64,000 nt of DNA, taken from Waterburya agarophytonicola KI4 (GTDB taxonomy: Bacteria > Cyanobacteriota > Cyanobacteriia > Cyanobacteriales > Xenococcaceae). Made by a program: the position numbers and the translations under genes. Positions 36,648 through 45,727 of the stretch are shown piece after piece; the first letter of the stretch is position 1; each line of letters opens with the position of its first letter. A model generated the notes under the pieces. The model ran no database searches. It saw nothing but the letters and a program-made list of their open reading frames with translations, and had not been told where the DNA came from. The stretch lies in contig NZ_JADWDC010000005.1 in NCBI RefSeq assembly GCF_020640915.1, positions 80,122 through 144,121 of the forward strand, given 5' to 3'.

Positions 36648-37226
36648 TTAATCTAACTGTCTTTTCTTGATCCAAGCTGGAGGATTAGAAATAACGACGA
36701 TCGCCCCTATAATAATAAAGCTGAGGACGATCGCAGCAGTCCAAAGAGGAAAAGTAATACCCAAAACTGAAAGAGAAATCGAACCGACTAACTCAAGGGT
36801 GGCAACAATAAAATTACCCAGCCCTCCCGTAACCCCTGTAGAAGCAAGTCTCACTAATCCCGCCAAGCTACCCATCAAACCAGCCGTACCGCCACCAGCG
36901 ATCGCAGCTAACGTCCATTGCAAGACGGGATCGGTATGTCCCATCGTTGCAGCAGTAATCATCGTACCAATACCTACTGCAATGGGAATCTGCACTGTAT
37001 CTAATAGGTTATCGAGAAAAGGAACATAATAAGCCCCAATTTCTAATAAGGTGGCAATAGCTAAAGCGATCGCAGCTTCTCTAGTCCCCAACCATTCAAA
37101 TCCCGACGAGAGGGGGATATGTCCGTACATCGCCCCGATACTCATGACTAAAGGGGGTAAAAAGACGCGGAAGCCACAAGCTGCACTGAGAGTGACACCC
37201 AAACAAAGAGCGATCAGAATTTCCAT
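36648..37226 (-). CDS. DUF4126 membrane protein
   Basis: A 192-aa integral membrane protein with five to six hydrophobic segments. It matches DUF4126: ALCLGVTLSAACGFRVFLPPL at the N-terminus, ATLLEIGAYYVPFLDNLLDTV, and the central glycine-rich AAIAGGGTAGLMGSLAGLVR. Function is unknown. The MITE described at 37248-37383 is inserted just upstream, its target duplication beginning 13 bases before the ATG at 37226, so the native leader and promoter have been displaced. Confidence 0.88.
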   Translation of the reverse strand: MEILIALCLGVTLSAACGFRVFLPPLVMSIGAMYGHIPLSSGFEWLGTREAAIALAIATLLEIGAYYVPFLDNLLDTVQIPIAVGIGTMITAATMGHTDPVLQWTLAAIAGGGTAGLMGSLAGLVRLASTGVTGGLGNFIVATLELVGSISLSVLGITFPLWTAAIVLSFIIIGAIVVISNPPAWIKKRQLD

Positions 37227-37247
37227 AGTTTTTTGAATAGTTAATAC

Positions 37248-37383
37248 GGCGTTGGTGAATCAAAGTATGAAAATAAAATTTATTTGCTTGATACATATTT
37301 TTATAAAGCTAATAGCTAATAGCTAAAGGCTAATAGCTACAAACAGAAGCACTTTGTACGTTATACATCAAATCACCAACGCC
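37248..37383. mobile_element. 136-bp MITE-like element with 8-bp target-site duplication
   Basis: Perfect 11-bp terminal inverted repeats GGCGTTGGTGA (37248-37258) and TCACCAACGCC (37373-37383), extending imperfectly to about 23 bp, enclose non-coding AT-rich DNA. The element is flanked on both sides by the identical octamer GTTAATAC (37240-37247 and 37384-37391). The length, absence of a coding frame and clean 8-bp duplication define a non-autonomous insertion. An 8-bp duplication occurs in several IS families (for example ISL3, ISAs1, IS66); I cannot say which transposase mobilised it. It contains an STRR array. Confidence 0.85.
37307..37341. repeat. Heptameric STRR inside the MITE, AGCTAAT type
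   Basis: Five 7-bp units: AGCTAAT, AGCTAAT, AGCTAAA, GGCTAAT, AGCTACA. It lies in the interior of the 136-bp element. Confidence 0.85.
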
Positions 37384-37479
37384 GTTAATACTTTTTCATT
37401 AGCTTAACTAAATGCTGAATGGTCTAGATCGACTACAGGGAATACTGCTAATAAAGATGTCAGAATTTCAGTATAAAAA

Positions 37480-38949
37480 ATGGATCGGATCGAAAATTAT
37501 CAAATTATTCGTGAATTAGGGCGCAATCGAGAAGGGGGAAGAATTAGCTATTTAGCAGAATCTATAGATAGCAAGCAAAAGGTAGTAATCAAACAATTTA
37601 GATTTGTGCAGGAAAATGCTAGTTGGCAGGGTTTTAAGACCTATCAAAGAGAAATTGAAATTCTCCAAGAAATAAATCATCCCCGCATTCCTCAATATTT
37701 CGATTCTTTTGAAACGGAGGACGGTTTTTGTATGGTGCAAGAATATAAAGATGCCCCTTCTTTAGCTACCAGAAGTAGTTTTACTCCCCAAGAAATTCAA
37801 CAAATCACTGTTTCGATTTTAGAAATACTCGTAGACTTGCAACAGCGTCTTCCGCCAATTATTCATCGGGATATTAAACCAGAAAATATATTGGTAGATG
37901 AAGAAGATAATGCTTATTTAATCGATTTTGGTTTGGCTAGAATCCACAATCAAGATATGGCGATGAGTAGCGTCATTGCTGGTACTCCTGGGTTTATGCC
38001 ACCCGAAGAATTATTTAATCGTCCTCTAACTAAAGCCTCTGATTTATATAGCGTTGGAGCAACGGCGATCGCTTTAATCACCAAAACTCCCCCATCTAAA
38101 CTGAGTAATTTAATCGACGACAACTATCAATTTCAATTCGCTCATTTGCTATCGGGTATTAATCCTGATTTTATCGACTGGTTAAAGAAAATGGTTGCAC
38201 CAAACCTAAAAGATCGTTTTGCTAATGCTAAAGATGCTTTGGCTGGATTAAAAGCGATCGATATTACAGGCATAAGTGCTTTTAAAATACCAGATAAGCA
38301 AGTTAACCATAATAATATTGCGATCGCCTTAACCTCAATTACAGCAGCGATTTTGACGATAATTAGTATCGCGATCGCTTTAAAACCCCCAAGCAAAACT
38401 ACTGTGACTAAACAAGTTACAGTTACAAAAACTCCTACCAAACCAGTTAAAAGTAATCTAACCCCAGAACAACAGTGGTTTAAAAGTATCAAATCTCGTT
38501 GCAATGCGGTAGAAGTTGTTACAGCAATGCGTAATACCAGTTACCCCAAAACTCAGACGGGAGTGGGTTATGCAGCTAGCTGTTATGCCCTAGCAGGAAG
38601 AATAGATTTAGCCGATAAAATCATTCAAGAATTACCAACACGCCAACAAGTATACGCTGCCGAAGTAGTGTTTAATATCGGTCATCCTGTAGCCGATGCT
38701 GGCGACGATCGCTCTGCTGGGCCTATTATGGATTTAGTCTTGCGTTATTGGTCAGAAAACTACATGGCCTTATATCATGGGGGCATGTCTGCCTATGTTT
38801 TGGATGACTATCCCAAAGCCAAAAAACACTTAGAAGAATTTTTACGCATCTATCAACGTCAAGACTATTGGACGAACAAAGCTAAGAATGCCCTTAGTCG
38901 TATGGAACAAAATATTCCTGCCGATGAAAGTTTTTCGGTTCATCATTAG
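37480..38949 (+). CDS. Ser/Thr protein kinase with membrane helix and TPR-like sensor region
   Basis: A 489-aa Hanks-type kinase. The glycine loop is degenerate (LGRNREGGRISYLAE) but the ATP lysine (KVVIKQFRF), catalytic loop (HRDIKPENILVDE, about residues 128-140), DFGLAR and the activation segment GTPGFMPPEE are intact, so it should be active. A single membrane helix (IAIALTSITAAILTIISIAIAL, about 279-300) separates it from an extracytoplasmic C-terminal domain with two TPR-like helices pairs (MRNTSYPKTQTGVGYAASCY; MALYHGGMSAYVLDDYPKAK). This is the usual cyanobacterial kinase-TM-TPR design. ATG 37480. Confidence 0.92.
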   Translation: MDRIENYQIIRELGRNREGGRISYLAESIDSKQKVVIKQFRFVQENASWQGFKTYQREIEILQEINHPRIPQYFDSFETEDGFCMVQEYKDAPSLATRSSFTPQEIQQITVSILEILVDLQQRLPPIIHRDIKPENILVDEEDNAYLIDFGLARIHNQDMAMSSVIAGTPGFMPPEELFNRPLTKASDLYSVGATAIALITKTPPSKLSNLIDDNYQFQFAHLLSGINPDFIDWLKKMVAPNLKDRFANAKDALAGLKAIDITGISAFKIPDKQVNHNNIAIALTSITAAILTIISIAIALKPPSKTTVTKQVTVTKTPTKPVKSNLTPEQQWFKSIKSRCNAVEVVTAMRNTSYPKTQTGVGYAASCYALAGRIDLADKIIQELPTRQQVYAAEVVFNIGHPVADAGDDRSAGPIMDLVLRYWSENYMALYHGGMSAYVLDDYPKAKKHLEEFLRIYQRQDYWTNKAKNALSRMEQNIPADESFSVHH

Positions 38950-38951
38950 AA

Positions 38952-38986
38952 AAGCTATAGGCTGTAAGCTATAAGCTGTAAGTTGA
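38952..38986. repeat. Heptameric STRR, AAGCTAT/AAGCTGT type
   Basis: Five 7-bp units (AAGCTAT, AGGCTGT, AAGCTAT, AAGCTGT, AAGTTGA) fill the gap after the kinase. The array runs across the TTG at 38983, which argues against that codon being the start of the next gene. Confidence 0.8.
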
Positions 38987-39000
38987 AAATATTATCGATC

Positions 39001-39663
39001 ATGGGTAAAAATAGTCTGGGTTTAGATCCTAAGTTATATGAATACTTGTTATCAGTTTCGTTAAGAGAAGCCGAAATATTGACCAAATTACGACAAGAAA
39101 CAGATCGCCATCCTGCCAGTATCATGCAAATATCTCCCGATCAGGGACAGTTTATGGCATTGCTGGTTAAATTATTAGGAGCAAAGAAAACCCTCGATAT
39201 TGGCGTATTTACAGGCTATAGTTCTTTAGTGGTAGCCTTGGCATTACCCGAAGATGGAGTGGTTGTAGCTTGCGATCGCGATCCTGATGCGACAAACATC
39301 GCTCGTCGCTATTGGCAAGAAGCAGAAGTCGAGCATAAAATTGATTTTCGCCTCGCACCAGCTTTAGATACTCTAGATAGTTTAATTGCTGAAGGAGAAT
39401 CTGGTAGCTTTGATTTCGCCTTTATTGATGCTGACAAAAGAAATTATGAAAACTATTACGAACGCTCTCTAACCCTGTTGCGTCAAGGGGGAATTATTGC
39501 GATCGATAATGTTTTATGGTTTGGTAGTGTCGCCGATCCCAATGATACTGACAAAAGAACGATCGCCATTCGGGAATTTAATCAGAAAGTGTATCAAGAT
39601 GAAAGAGTTGATGTCAGTATGCTTGCTATTGCTGATGGTTTGACTTTAGCCATGAAAAAGTAA
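39001..39663 (+). CDS. Cation-dependent O-methyltransferase (SynOMT/caffeoyl-CoA OMT-like)
   Basis: A 220-aa class I methyltransferase of the Methyltransf_3 family. Marks: LDPKLYEYLLSVSLREAEIL at the N-terminus, motif I LDIGVFTGYSSLVVALAL, the metal-binding FAFIDADKRNYENYYE, and IIAIDNVLWFGSVADP. It closely matches the Synechocystis slr0095-type enzyme, which methylates catechol-like phenolics in vitro. The frame opens at TTG 38983, but ATG 39001 gives the N-terminus MGKNSLGLDPKLYEY usual for homologs and leaves the STRR array outside the gene. Confidence 0.92.
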   Translation: MGKNSLGLDPKLYEYLLSVSLREAEILTKLRQETDRHPASIMQISPDQGQFMALLVKLLGAKKTLDIGVFTGYSSLVVALALPEDGVVVACDRDPDATNIARRYWQEAEVEHKIDFRLAPALDTLDSLIAEGESGSFDFAFIDADKRNYENYYERSLTLLRQGGIIAIDNVLWFGSVADPNDTDKRTIAIREFNQKVYQDERVDVSMLAIADGLTLAMKK

Positions 39664-39667
39664 TTAG

Positions 39668-39702
39668 TTATTTGTTATTTGTCATTTGTCATTTGTTATA
39701 TT
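39668..39702. repeat. Heptameric STRR, TTATTTG/TCATTTG type
   Basis: Units TTATTTG, TTATTTG, TCATTTG, TCATTTG and TTATATT run directly after the O-methyltransferase stop codon and before the PhoX-like gene. Confidence 0.85.
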
Positions 39703-39728
39703 TACGGATGTTGTCAGAGGATTGAGTT

Positions 39729-41048
39729 GTGCCTTTATCTAGACGAAAATTTTTCTCGTTGGCTGGTGTTGGGGTTGGTGGAGTAATTTTGGCTGCACCT
39801 CTCAAGAATTTGTATACTAATTTGGTTGCAGGAAAACCGTCTTTTGCTGATCGCATTGGCGAACTTATCCCCGATCCTCAAGGTATTTTAGATCTGCCAG
39901 CAGGTTTTAAATATAAGGTTATTTCTCGGGTGGGAGAAAAGATGGATGATGGCTACATTGTGCCAAATCAACACGATGGAATGGCTGCATTTGGAGGAAA
40001 AAAGGGACAGACGATTTTAGTCAGAAATCATGAGATTCATCCTTTACAGGCTATAAATAATTTAGCGGAAAATATCCCTCAATACGATCGCTCTTGTTCT
40101 GGAGGAACGACTACTTTGATTGTAGATAGCGATCGCAATTTAATCAAACACCATCTTTCTTTAGCTGGAACAAATCGTAACTGTGCCGGAGGTACTACCC
40201 CTTGGGGTTCGTGGATTAGTTGCGAAGAAGAAGTTTCTACCCCCTATCCACCACCAGGATATACCAAAGAACAAGTCGATCCCGTATGGGGTAAGATTAC
40301 CCAAAAACACGGTTATAACTTTGAAGTACCCGCATCATTAGCAGGATTAGCCGAACCAATTCCTTTAGTTGCTATGGGTAGATTTCGCCACGAGGCGATC
40401 GCCACAGACCCCAAAACGGGTTATATTTATCAAACTGAAGACCAATTAAATAGCTGTATTTATCGTTTTATTCCTAATAAAGCGGGAGATTTGCGCGGGG
40501 GGGGGAAATTAGAAGCTTTAGTCATCCAAGATGCTCCTAAAATAGATACGGGTGTTGATTTCCCTATTGGTAAGTCTTTCAAAGTTACTTGGGTGCAGTT
40601 AGAAGATGTCGATCCAGAACACGATACCCTCCGCTATGAAGCCCAAAGTAAAGGGGCAGCGATCTTTAGAAGAGGAGAAGGAATGTGTTACGCCAATGGA
40701 GAATTATATTGGACTGCTACTAATGGTGGCGCAGCCCAGGTAGGACAAATTTTTCGTTATAACTTGGAGCGAAATACTGTGGAGTTGTTCGTTGAATCTC
40801 CTGGTTATGATGTCCTCGACTATCCTGATAATTTAACTTTAGCTCCCTTTGGCGATTTAGTTGTCTGTGAAGATGGCAAAGACGAACAATTCTTGATTGG
40901 AGTGACTCCCAAAGGTAAATATTATCAACTGGCGCGTAATGCTTTGAATAATAGCGAGTTTGCAGGAATTTGCTTTTCTCCCGACGAAAAAACTATGTTT
41001 GTTAATATCTATAATCCAGGGATGACTTTAGCCGTATGGGGATATTGA
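39729..41048 (+). CDS. Tat-exported PhoX/DUF839-family protein
   Basis: A 439-aa protein with a twin-arginine signal (SRRKFFSLAGVGVGGVILAAP) starting at GTG 39729, hence exported folded, probably with a metal cofactor. The PhoX-family blocks are present: RNHEIHPL, NRNCAGGTTPWGSWISCEEEV, GRFRHEAIATDPKTGYIYQTED and FRRGEGMCYANGELYWTATNGG. PhoX phosphatases use Ca2+ and Fe3+; the conserved Cys in ISCEEE is there. At 439 aa it is shorter than canonical PhoX (about 550-600) and may be a phytase/esterase-like variant. It contains an in-frame run of nine G at 40497-40505 coding for three Gly. Confidence 0.85.
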   Translation: MPLSRRKFFSLAGVGVGGVILAAPLKNLYTNLVAGKPSFADRIGELIPDPQGILDLPAGFKYKVISRVGEKMDDGYIVPNQHDGMAAFGGKKGQTILVRNHEIHPLQAINNLAENIPQYDRSCSGGTTTLIVDSDRNLIKHHLSLAGTNRNCAGGTTPWGSWISCEEEVSTPYPPPGYTKEQVDPVWGKITQKHGYNFEVPASLAGLAEPIPLVAMGRFRHEAIATDPKTGYIYQTEDQLNSCIYRFIPNKAGDLRGGGKLEALVIQDAPKIDTGVDFPIGKSFKVTWVQLEDVDPEHDTLRYEAQSKGAAIFRRGEGMCYANGELYWTATNGGAAQVGQIFRYNLERNTVELFVESPGYDVLDYPDNLTLAPFGDLVVCEDGKDEQFLIGVTPKGKYYQLARNALNNSEFAGICFSPDEKTMFVNIYNPGMTLAVWGY

Positions 41049-41076
41049 TTAAGTAAAAAGTAAGTAAAAAAGAAGA

Positions 41077-41856
41077 TTATTTCACTACTTTATAACTCGA
41101 TCCTACTTGGGGTAAGTTTTTTAATTCGACTCCTTTGGCTTCGATTAAATTTTGCCAATCTCCTTCTAATACTAGGTTGCTGGGTTGACTTTTATATTCT
41201 CTCAGCAGTCGGTCGATTGCATCATACCAAATTCCATAATTACCATAGGTTTGATGCTCTGTTTGGGATTTTTGTTGCAGTTCTAAATATAATCCCGAAG
41301 TTAGAGGTACTCGATTGACCCATCCTTGAACGTATTGGCTAGAGGCAGTCTGAGTGTCGCAATACACTTTAATATACCAACGATACCATTGACCGACTTC
41401 TAGAGGTGTCGCGGTTTCTGGAATGGAAAAGCTCTTATATCCTATATCCCGATCTAGTGCAAAAGGCGATCGCCAAATATCTTCTCTAGCTTCATTTTGC
41501 AGAATAAATTCTACATGACTTACTTCCTCGGATGTGTAGGGAAGATATACCCAAAAACTAGGATGTGCTGAGACGGTTTTGCCAGAATGGGAAACGGGTA
41601 TTAATGCTTTCATTGGTCGATCTATATTGCTACAATTACCACGGCTTTCTCCTGCGGTTTGTTGACCTGGTCGACCTGTATCGGAAAAATCTAGGGGTTC
41701 TCGCTCTTCTTCTTGTTCTTCTTTGGGTGGCTCATCTTGAGGATCTTTTTTGGATACAGTAGAACTAGATGTTTCTTGGGATTTTATCGACTGCGCCAAA
41801 GTAGAATTAGTGAAAAACAGTAAAAAACCAATAATTAAAGCGATTGTACTTCCCAT
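41077..41856 (-). CDS. DUF928 exported protein
   Basis: A 259-aa protein with a signal peptide from ATG 41856 (MGSTIALIIGFLLFF, processing near LAQS); the frame opens seven codons earlier at TTG 41877. After a charged Glu/Pro linker (DPQDEPPKEEQEEEREP) comes the DUF928 domain: ALIPVSHSGKTVSAHPSFWVYLPY, EVGQWYRWYIKVYCD. DUF928 genes often occur with CHAT/TPR and two-partner secretion genes in cyanobacteria; here it is 40 kb from that cluster. Function unknown. Convergent with the PhoX-like gene. Confidence 0.88.
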   Translation of the reverse strand: MGSTIALIIGFLLFFTNSTLAQSIKSQETSSSTVSKKDPQDEPPKEEQEEEREPLDFSDTGRPGQQTAGESRGNCSNIDRPMKALIPVSHSGKTVSAHPSFWVYLPYTSEEVSHVEFILQNEAREDIWRSPFALDRDIGYKSFSIPETATPLEVGQWYRWYIKVYCDTQTASSQYVQGWVNRVPLTSGLYLELQQKSQTEHQTYGNYGIWYDAIDRLLREYKSQPSNLVLEGDWQNLIEAKGVELKNLPQVGSSYKVVK

Positions 41857-41954
41857 TTCTGTGCAATTTGCCTCCAATACAGCCGTTTTGCATACTGTAT
41901 TTATAACTTTAGACTGAGGGTAATTTAGCTTACATATACTATACTATATTTTTT

Positions 41955-43514
41955 TTAAACTCCACTACCCAAAACAAATAAACTAATCAAAGTTCCACTA
42001 TTCCAAAGACTGTGAAGTAAAATAGGAGCGAGAAGATTGCGCGATCGCGTATAAACTACACCCAATACTATCCCCAAAGTAGCTAATGGCAATACTTCAG
42101 ATAAACTCAAATGAGCGATAGCAAAAATAAAAGCACTGATTAAAATTGCCGCAGTGGTGGATACATAGCGAGTCAGAGAAGGTAAAAGGAAACCGCGAAA
42201 CATTATTTCTTCAAATATTGGCGCAGCAATAGAAGATGTCACAAAGAATATAATTAAGGCTACTGTATCTTGTGATTGCAAAGCTAAGAATAATAAGGGA
42301 TTGCTACCTCCTTGTCCGTGCCATATTTGTTGATTGATTAGAGATACGATTAGAACGGCAGGTAGGGCTACTAAATATCCCCCGAAACCCCAGACGATCC
42401 AGTTATCCCATAGTTTGAATTTAAACCAGTCTTGGGGGAAAGGTAGAAAAGATTTAATTGATAAATAGAGGACGGAAATTCCTCCAATTGCCATCGCCAG
42501 ATAAGTCCCCAGAACATATAAAGCTTTAATTCTCAGGGAAGAATTAACGGGGTTGATGTTAAATATACCTAATAAAAGAGGTAGGGCTATTTGAGCAATA
42601 AAGAAAAAACCGACAATTAAAACTTGCCAAGTTATTTCCCAATCCCAGGGGGTTGACCAATTACTATTACTATTAGTCGCGATAATTGATTGGTCTTTTT
42701 TGAGCAAACCTTGAAGGGTTAAAAAGATTAATAAAATAGTTCCGAAAATACCGCCAAAGACAGGAAAAGCACTAATAAAAGCTAGTTTAATTACAGAATT
42801 AGTTGCAGTTTGAATTTCTTGTTCTTGGAGTAAAGTCAGATCGTTGATCGCACTATTAACCCGTTCTAGTTGTGCTAAAGCTTGATAACGAAACCAGCTA
42901 TCTAAATTCCTGTTAATTATAGATCTTGCTTCTGCAATTAATTCTTGGGCGCGCTCTTGCCACAACTGTTTGAGAATAGTTGCTGTTTGGGCATAAGAAT
43001 TTTGTGGATTACCAATGCGATCGATTTCACTATTCCAAATTCCGATAGCTTCTTGGGATTGACCCTGAACCGCAGCTAAAATACCTCTTTTTAAATCTAA
43101 TTCATCGATAAATTGTTCTAATTCGGCAATTTGTTGGACTAGCTGTGTTCTTTGGCCAGGGTTTTCCCTACTTTTTTCTAAAACCTCACTATCGTTTCCT
43201 TGAGGACTATCTAATTTCTCTAACTGGGAAACAAAATTATCGCGGTTAGATTTAATTTCGGTACGAACTTTTTGATATTGTTTGCTAGCAGCAGAGTAAG
43301 GATCTTCTCCAACTAAAGAACTTACTGCACTGTTGAGGTCGAATTCATCTTGGGGGTTGGACTTAAATTCGGCTACGTGGAGAACTAAATTAGTTTGATA
43401 TAGTTCCAAACGACTCTGAATTTGAGGTTGAGAAAAACTATTGTTGAGGGAGAAGCCAATTCTGGCGATCGCAAATATAGTAAGTACAGCTAGAATAGCC
43501 CGTTTGAGAGTCAT
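41955..43514 (-). CDS. CPBP-family intramembrane metalloprotease (Abi/Rce1-like)
   Basis: A 519-aa membrane protein with an N-terminal signal-anchor, a 220-residue soluble helical domain with coiled-coil character (residues about 30-235), and a C-terminal eight-helix CPBP domain. Catalytic motifs: EEIMFRGFLLPSL (about residue 433), FAIAHLSLSEVLPL and LHSLWNSGTLISL. These prenyl-protease-like enzymes cleave within membranes; the native substrate is unknown. The long soluble N-terminal part is typical of the cyanobacterial/plant group. ATG 43514. Confidence 0.9.
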   Translation of the reverse strand: MTLKRAILAVLTIFAIARIGFSLNNSFSQPQIQSRLELYQTNLVLHVAEFKSNPQDEFDLNSAVSSLVGEDPYSAASKQYQKVRTEIKSNRDNFVSQLEKLDSPQGNDSEVLEKSRENPGQRTQLVQQIAELEQFIDELDLKRGILAAVQGQSQEAIGIWNSEIDRIGNPQNSYAQTATILKQLWQERAQELIAEARSIINRNLDSWFRYQALAQLERVNSAINDLTLLQEQEIQTATNSVIKLAFISAFPVFGGIFGTILLIFLTLQGLLKKDQSIIATNSNSNWSTPWDWEITWQVLIVGFFFIAQIALPLLLGIFNINPVNSSLRIKALYVLGTYLAMAIGGISVLYLSIKSFLPFPQDWFKFKLWDNWIVWGFGGYLVALPAVLIVSLINQQIWHGQGGSNPLLFLALQSQDTVALIIFFVTSSIAAPIFEEIMFRGFLLPSLTRYVSTTAAILISAFIFAIAHLSLSEVLPLATLGIVLGVVYTRSRNLLAPILLHSLWNSGTLISLFVLGSGV

Positions 43515-43551
43515 TAGGATGAAATTTTATAATTATTTGTTTTTATAACCA

Positions 43552-44028
43552 CTAAGCATTATCCCTTTTCCCTGAAGAGTTATCAATCCACGTTCCATCT
43601 GATACTACGGGCTGATAAGTACCAAACAGACGATCCCACCAATCAATTGCCAAACCAAAATTACTATCCCATTGGTTATGTTGATGGTGGACATAGTGAA
43701 TGGGCATATTCATCCAAAAGCATTTACCAGGAGTGTAATGTTGTATTTGATGAGCGTAAGAAGCAAAAGCTGCAAAAGAAAGCGTACCCGAAAAAACAAT
43801 AATTCCAATAGAGATAGAAATAAAGAAAGCAGGTAACACTAATAAAGCCACCAAACTAAAATCTAAAAAATCTCCCCAAAATCCTTTAGTTGTATTGCTG
43901 CGATGATGACCGTAGTGAGCCGTAATTTTGCTACCAAACCAAGGAGATACGTGCATCAAACGGTGAACCCAATATTCAAGAAAGCTACCGAAGATAAAAG
44001 CAAATATGAAATAGGCTAGTGATTGCAT
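43552..44028 (-). CDS. Fatty acid hydroxylase/sterol desaturase superfamily protein
   Basis: A 158-aa di-iron membrane enzyme with the expected His clusters: HRLMH (residues 17-21), HYGHH (36-40), QIQHY and the IHYVHHQHN segment. Four short hydrophobic stretches surround them. Similar small cyanobacterial proteins are annotated as beta-carotene hydroxylase-like or fatty acid hydroxylases; which lipid is used cannot be told. ATG 44028. Its stop is 37 bases from the CPBP protease gene start, so the two may be co-transcribed. Confidence 0.87.
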   Translation of the reverse strand: MQSLAYFIFAFIFGSFLEYWVHRLMHVSPWFGSKITAHYGHHRSNTTKGFWGDFLDFSLVALLVLPAFFISISIGIIVFSGTLSFAAFASYAHQIQHYTPGKCFWMNMPIHYVHHQHNQWDSNFGLAIDWWDRLFGTYQPVVSDGTWIDNSSGKRDNA

Positions 44029-44289
44029 TTTTAGTTAATCCTTAAATTAATTTGATTTGGATACTTGTGACTAATTCTTCAGTCATCAAAAAAACTAAAT
44101 ACAGCGATCTCGCTTTGTCACAATAACAAAAATCACCAATTCATATTTCTGTTGAATCGTCGCTAATTAGGCTAACACATTGTTTTTTAAATTCCTTCTA
44201 TTGCGATCCCAACTTAAATAGAAACGATTAGCCTATTTGTAGATACAATAAGGTCGGTAAATATCAATTCAGTTTAGGGGATTAGAAGG

Positions 44290-45630
44290 TTGACTACTCG
44301 CGTAATTATCGTTCGGCATGGACAAAGTACCTACAATGCACAAAAGATAATTCAAGGTCGTTGTGATGAATCTGTTTTAACCGATCAAGGAATAGCCGAC
44401 GCGCAACAAGTGGGTCAAGCCTTGAGCAGCCTTTCAATTGATGCCTTTTATTGTAGTCCCCTACAACGAGCCAAACAGACAGCCCAAACAATTCACGCTC
44501 TGTTAGATAATCCTCCCCCATTGCAGTCTACAGAGCAATTGATGGAAATTGATTTACCCCTGTGGCAAAAGCTCAAAAAAGATGAAGTAGCGAATAAATT
44601 TGCTGCTGCATATCGTCAGTGGAAAGAAAACCCCCAGTCATTTAAAATGACTTTGGCTGACGGTACAGAACATTACCCCGTCCCTGCTTTATATGAGCAA
44701 GCGCAAAATTTTTGGCAAGACACTATCGCCAAACATTCAGGTCAAACTATTTTAATCGTGGCTCACAATGGCATTAATCGCTGTTTGATTATGAGTGCCA
44801 TTGCCATGAGTAGCGATCGCTATCACTCTATTCAACAGTCCAACTGCTGCATCAGTATTCTCAACTTTACTGGGGAATTTGGCGAACCTGTCCAGCTAGA
44901 ATCTCTCAATCAAACTTCTCATCTGGGTATTCCCATCCCTCCTACTCGTCCATGCCATTCTGGTCCTCGTCTCATTATGGTACGCCACGGGGAAACCAAC
45001 TGGAATAAGGAATCTCGTTTCCAAGGTATTAAAGATATTCCTCTCAATGAAAACGGGCGATCGCAAGGACGCAAAGCGGGTACTTTTCTTCAGGATATCC
45101 CCATTGATTTTGCAATCTCTAGTTCGATGCTACGTCCGAAAGAAACTGCTGAAATTATCTTGCAACACCACCCCGACGTTGCTTTATCCACTACCCCTGA
45201 ATTGATCGAAATTTGTCACGGTTTGTGGGAAGGAATGCTGGAAGCAGAAATACAGGCTGATTATCCCGAATTACTCCAACAGTGGAAAGATAAGCCCGAA
45301 ACCGTCCAAATGCCCGAAGGAGAAAATCTCCAACAGGTATGGGATCGAGGTGTTGCAGCCTGGAATAAGATAGCAGAAGACCACAGCAATAATGATAGTT
45401 CTTTAACGGGACTTGTGGTAGCTCACGATGCGATTAACAAAGTTATTCTTTGCTATCTATTAGGATTAAAACCAGATAATTTTTGGAATATCAAACAAGG
45501 CAATTGTGCGGTTAGCGTGATTGACTATCCCAATGGTGCATCGGACAAACCCGTGTTACAAGCAATTAATATTACTACCCATTTGGGCGGTGGAAGTATT
45601 ATCGATAAAACCGCAGCAGGAGCTTTGTAA
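44290..45630 (+). CDS. Tandem two-domain histidine phosphatase (phosphoglycerate mutase-like)
   Basis: A 446-aa protein with two consecutive histidine phosphatase domains, residues about 1-205 and 225-435. The first has IIVRHGQSTYN and LIVAHNGINRCLI, the second IMVRHGETNWN and LVVAHDAINKVIL; both carry the phosphohistidine His and the second catalytic His. Each domain is near the size of a single PGM-like phosphatase, so this is a gene-internal duplication known in cyanobacteria. Possible substrates include phosphoserine or sugar phosphates. Start is TTG 44290, with an in-frame stop at 44275 and AGAAGG just upstream. Confidence 0.88.
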   Translation: MTTRVIIVRHGQSTYNAQKIIQGRCDESVLTDQGIADAQQVGQALSSLSIDAFYCSPLQRAKQTAQTIHALLDNPPPLQSTEQLMEIDLPLWQKLKKDEVANKFAAAYRQWKENPQSFKMTLADGTEHYPVPALYEQAQNFWQDTIAKHSGQTILIVAHNGINRCLIMSAIAMSSDRYHSIQQSNCCISILNFTGEFGEPVQLESLNQTSHLGIPIPPTRPCHSGPRLIMVRHGETNWNKESRFQGIKDIPLNENGRSQGRKAGTFLQDIPIDFAISSSMLRPKETAEIILQHHPDVALSTTPELIEICHGLWEGMLEAEIQADYPELLQQWKDKPETVQMPEGENLQQVWDRGVAAWNKIAEDHSNNDSSLTGLVVAHDAINKVILCYLLGLKPDNFWNIKQGNCAVSVIDYPNGASDKPVLQAINITTHLGGGSIIDKTAAGAL

Positions 45631-45714
45631 AATAATTAGTGTTGACTGATGAGGTAGAGCGTCGATGAATTCAATATTCAAAGTTACAGGTAAGTAAATT
45701 ACAGAGAAATATGT

Positions 45715-45720
45715 TATTCT
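45715..45720 (+). promoter_or_regulatory. -10 element of ffs
   Basis: TATTCT seven bases before the predicted RNA 5' end. No good -35 hexamer is visible at the standard distance. Confidence 0.5.
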
Positions 45721-45727
45721 AGTTAGT

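Noticed and set aside
38983..39000. TTG start for the O-methyltransferase
   Set aside because: The TTG falls in the heptamer repeat array, and ATG 39001 gives the N-terminus seen in homologs.
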